From NCBI GenBank assembly GCA_025677815.1, contig JAIXMP010000067.1, forward strand, positions 1 to 64,000: a stretch of DNA of 64,000 nucleotides. The letters are read 5' to 3'. How positions within the stretch are numbered: the first letter of the stretch is position 1; each line of letters begins with the position of its first letter. The DNA is from Phascolomyces articulosus (Eukaryota; Mucoromycota; Mucoromycetes; Mucorales; Lichtheimiaceae). Position numbers and translations under genes: made by a program. This document shows, piece after piece, positions 60,120 through 64,000 of this stretch. The notes under the pieces are model-generated. The model ran no database searches and was not told the DNA's origin. It saw only the letters and a program-made list of their open reading frames with translations.

Positions 60120-63100
60120 TTAATAAGAAGGTAAAAGAAGACCATTTGAAATATGAACAGGACCCTGTAATGCTTTGACTAATACAATATCAGATGGATC
60201 ACGGCGCATGGTCACCAAAGCTTGTTGAACTTTTTGAACGACTTTATCTGAAGATCGAGCAATCACACTTGTGGATTGTAATTGACGTAATTCAATAATT
60301 TCATCCATCAATGCTTCAGAGACCAAACGAGCTTCATCGGGTTCAAGAGAACGGATCAAGGATAAGGCCACTTGATAAGCCACTTGACTATTCGTTTCTG
60401 GATCAGCCAAATCAATTTGTAATTCCTTGTCAACGACATCGGACCATTCCGGCGATTGTTGCAATTGATTCATTTGATAATTCAAATAATCCAATTCCAA
60501 AGTAATAGTATCAATTCGATCATCCATGTATTGGGGTTCTGTAGGGTCATTGCCATCGAGGACCAATTCACGTTCCGCCAATAATTCTTTTTGTTCACAC
60601 ACCAAACGATCTCGTTTTTGAATCAATGCTTGCATGTCTTGACGACAACTCTTGATATGCAACGCCAGCGCGCGATGAATAAGTCGTTTCTTTTGAAAAA
60701 CACGTTGTTGTAATGAAGCCAATTTAAACGATCCACGTTTATTTAAAGATTGTCGTACAATACAACCACGCACACTCGCACAGGCCATGGCTTTGGTCAA
60801 GACTTGACGATCCAATTTACCACATGTCAATACTTTTTTCAATAAAAGAGCCACTTGTTTCATTTGACCACTTAACATGGCCATTTCTTCTGTAGCCCGT
60901 TTAGCCGTCGTTTTATGAACGATCAAATCACGTTCCATCCGTTTTCTTGCTGCCACAGCTTGACTTTCACTTTTCTTGAGTTTTGTCATATCACGTTCAT
61001 AACTATTACATCGTTCACGCGATCGATCCGAATCTTGTTTCATACGTTTGGTCATTTTCTTTTTTTCTTGATGGACCTTGTCAATTTTGGATTTGAGGTT
61101 CAATATGACGGCATTACTTTTAGTACGTGCGGATTCAGCACTACTCACAGTCTGTGCGTGTTTACGTTTCAATAATGATAATTCAGATGATAATTTCTTG
61201 ATTCGACTTTCATAATGTGATTTTTGTTCATTCATATCTCGTCGATGTTGTATTTGTGTTTCTTTCTTTTTACTGTTCATGTCCGTTAATTTGGTTTCGT
61301 AGTGTTGTATTTGTTCAGAACGTTGAGATTCACATTTTTCCAAGAGTTGAATTAATTGTTGTTTTCCTTGTACACAGGTTTGTAATTTGGTCAAAAGTAA
61401 TGTATTTTCTTGAGTAGGGTTTAAAATGGAATTGCGGGATTGATGATCTTTGCTGGAACGGCGACCCATGGCTTTGTTTTGATTATTATTACGACAAGGT
61501 TCAAAGATAGGTAAAGGTGGACCAAAGGAATCGGCAAAATGAAGAATACGAGGATCTGTAGCAAGATAACCTTCTTCTGGTGTAGGAGGTGCAGAAACAC
61601 CACGAACCCATGGATGATCGGTAGATATTAAAAAGGCAGTTTCTTCTGCTAAACTAGCTTTAGCTTGTTCGATCGATTTCCAAACATTGTTCATGGAAGA
61701 TGTACGTTGATTTTTGGGTGAATAGTTGACACTTAAACGTCGACGACCACGAACAGAACGTTTTGAACCAAATCGATAACTATGTCGTTTTTTCGCTTTA
61801 GGTGTTTTTTCGATGGCAATATCATTACTTGACGAAGAAGATCCAACCAAGGTAGCAGAATCACTTTCTTCACTCTTGCTAATACGTTGTTGGATTTGAT
61901 GTTGCTGTTGTTGTAATAAATTGTTTTCAGCTCTGAGTTTTTCAATCGTTTGACAATATTCAGAAACTAAACTTTCTTCCACATCTTCAGAAGAGATTCG
62001 ATCATGATGGCCCATAGTATTGTTGTTGTTATCTTCTTGAAGTAATTTTTTTAATCGATCGCGTTCGTATTTAGTACATGCCAATTCATTGGTCATCTGA
62101 CCCATGGTACCATTCAAAGCAACCACTTCTGACTTGAGTTTATCCATTTCATCATTGACGGCATGTAAGAAATCGTCATTACCCCTGAGTTCCTCCTTAA
62201 GACGAAGGATCTGAGCTTTTAACTTGTCCACAGAAGAAGCATCATGAGTGAATTCTTGATTGACGGTCACCCGATTACGAATATTACGAGCACGGTTGGC
62301 ATATTTAAGTGTATTCAAGGTTTCTGTATAATTACTATCTGCCGGCGAAACACATGCAAGCATCAGAGTTTGACTGTTACCACCCAAAGAATCTTGCAAT
62401 AATCGCGTGAGCTTGGAATCGCGGTATGGAATGTGAGATACTTTACGGGATTCATCTCCCAAGGCAGAAATGACATTGCCAAGAGCTAATAATCCAGTAT
62501 TGATGGAAATACCTTCTTTGGCACGATCACCAACGGCATTAGTACGTTTTAACTATAATTATTATAAAAAGAATGTTGAGTTTTAGTTTGATATACACAA
62601 TAGACAAATGTTGTGAGAGAGAGATGTAAATAACAAAAAAAAACACTTTACCCGTTCTGAACCAGCAAGATCGACAAAGTGAAACTTTGAAGTAATACGA
62701 GTACCATCCTCCAAAGTTTGTTTAAGAATGACAGAAAAAATAGCATGTGACCGTGAGGAAGACCGATTCATATCAGTCGATGCTGTGGTACGTTCAATAG
62801 AACCTTTTTGAAGTAATCTAAGTAAACAATGAAATAAGAGGGATTTATTTTCCATATTTAGTAAAAGTATATACAACTTTAGGACTTTTATTATTATTAT
62901 TATTATGATCATTCACATTTTACCCTTTTGAAATGAAAAAAAAAATACTACTATTATTATTATTAAAAACTTACGATAATAAATCTTTAGAATTAGAGAC
63001 AGGTGCTTCTTTAACACCCATCCAACAAATATTGCCTTGTGCATCTTCACGAATAGAGACATGAAGCCCCTCACCACGTTTGACTGGGTTCAAAAGATCA

Positions 63101-63788
63101 ACAAGATCCTCGTTATACAGTTCAAGAAAGGAGACATAGACTTCAGGTGATGTTTGACGTTGAGTCAATTCGGTAAATAATGAATCCACAAATCGTGGTA
63201 CGATGCCTTCTGATGATGCTGAATCTAAACCGATTCCCATACTATAAGTTTTACCACTTCCTGTTTGACTATATATATAATTCATGAATGAGTTATGTTA
63301 TATAATATGTGTAATTATGAACAAGGAGAAAAAAAAGGGGGTGTGGGAAGTGTTAAAAAAAAAAAGAAGGAAGGAGGTGTTCAACATAATGATGAAAAAG
63401 AAGAACAAAAAAGTGTCAACATATAAAAAAAAAATTAGTTACCCATAAGCAAGGACAGTAGCATTATAACCATCTAAAAATTTATAAAGTAATGGTGTAA
63501 TGGATGTATCATAGACTTGTTGTTGATTAGAAGTAGGTGGATAAGCGTAATCAAATGTAAACGATCGTTGTTCATGACCCACGGTGATTTGTGGTTGATC
63601 TGGTATAAAACTAATACAACAATGCTGTTGATATTCTTGTTCTGTTAATGGTCGTACACGAACTGCGACTCTATAGATTCCATAAGTTCATCGTTATTAT
63701 TATTATTATTATTATTGATATTGATATTATATTGTATTAATAAAAATATATGGATGATAAAGTACCTGACTGAAGATGATGTGGACAT
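60120..63788 (-). CDS. Kinesin-4 family motor protein
   Basis: Five exons (63788-63766, 63670-63443, 63268-62975, 62817-62652, 62552-60120) sum to 3,144 bases, or 1,047 residues. The N-terminal motor (~residues 8-360) is complete: [18 protein letters not shown]-loop [12 protein letters not shown], switch [13 protein letters not shown], switch II DLAGSER, and the kinesin-4 signature [20 protein letters not shown] with [20 protein letters not shown]. Coiled coil follows ([24 protein letters not shown]), interrupted by a basic Ser-rich patch ([20 protein letters not shown]), and a further coil-rich C-terminal half. Kinesin-4 proteins move to plus ends and limit microtubule growth, as chromokinesins or in transport. 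No C-terminal Cys-rich motif as in KIF4 was seen. Confidence 0.94.
63694..63717. repeat. (ATT)n trinucleotide repeat
   Basis: An ATT run in the first intron of the kinesin gene. A similar run occurs in its fourth intron near 62890. Confidence 0.8.
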
Positions 63789-64000
63789 TTTGTTTTTTTT
63801 TTTTATAAATATGGAGTTAATACGTATAGATGTTAATAATGTTTACAAAAGAATGCAATTATATATGAAGAAAAAAAATATGAATAATATACAAAAATGA
63901 TAATAATATACTAAAGGAAAAAAAAAAAAGGATGAAAAAGAAAGAAAGAAGAATTAAAAAAATAAAAAATAATCGTCTCCTAATCAATTAAATGTAAACA
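63789..64000. other. Upstream region of the kinesin gene
   Basis: A/T-rich leader and promoter sequence of the kinesin-4 gene up to the window edge. No element was identified. Confidence 0.45.

Overview
The window looks like nuclear DNA of an early-diverging filamentous fungus, most likely Mucoromycota. This is inferred from the AT-rich sequence, the many short GT-AG introns (about 50-250 nt, often with a poly-T tract and a CTAAT-like branch site), the small intergenic gaps, and the gene set: an MT-A70-like adenine methyltransferase relative, TPR/F-box/LRR proteins, and PhoG/NDT80, GAR-domain and kinesin-4 proteins. No rRNA, tRNA, CRISPR or bacterial-type operon was recognised. Exon models were built by hand from splice sites and reading phase. 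Where I added exon lengths they closed in frame, except in the MHF1 gene.

Left arm, 1-32.4 kb: an MT-A70 family protein with DPPL in place of DPPW (-), a secreted DUF3455-type protein (-), a four-EF-hand calmodulin whose first coding exon is only the ATG (+), a bifunctional THI20-like thiamine enzyme (+), an SLC49/FLVCR-like MFS transporter with a 13-nt microexon (-), a disordered protein (+), the MHF1/CENP-S histone-fold gene (-) divergent from TEL2 (+), a protein with a duplicated fungal domain (+), an F-box/LRR protein (-), the GINS subunit PSF2 (+) and the TTC7/YPP1-like TPR protein (-). Three of these (MHF1, TEL2, PSF2) serve genome maintenance.

Middle, 32.4-43.8 kb: gene-poor and unusual. 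A visibly more GC-rich island (about 36.2-39.6 kb) carries a membrane-anchored repeat ORF, an 11-bp stem-loop, intron-like GT-AG pairs without a long ORF, and a four-copy 55-61 bp tandem repeat. Beyond it (39.6-43.8 kb) lie orphan exon-like fragments with good splice sites and no recognisable product.

Right arm, 43.8-64 kb: a TPR/F-box protein, the splicing-associated PRKRIP1/DUF1168 protein, a secreted SGNH esterase, a 2,063-residue CH/helical-rod/GAR protein that resembles a spectraplakin in architecture, an NDT80/PhoG transcription factor (all +), and a 1,047-residue kinesin-4 motor (-). The last large genes suggest a cytoskeleton-rich neighbourhood, but nothing shows that they are co-regulated.
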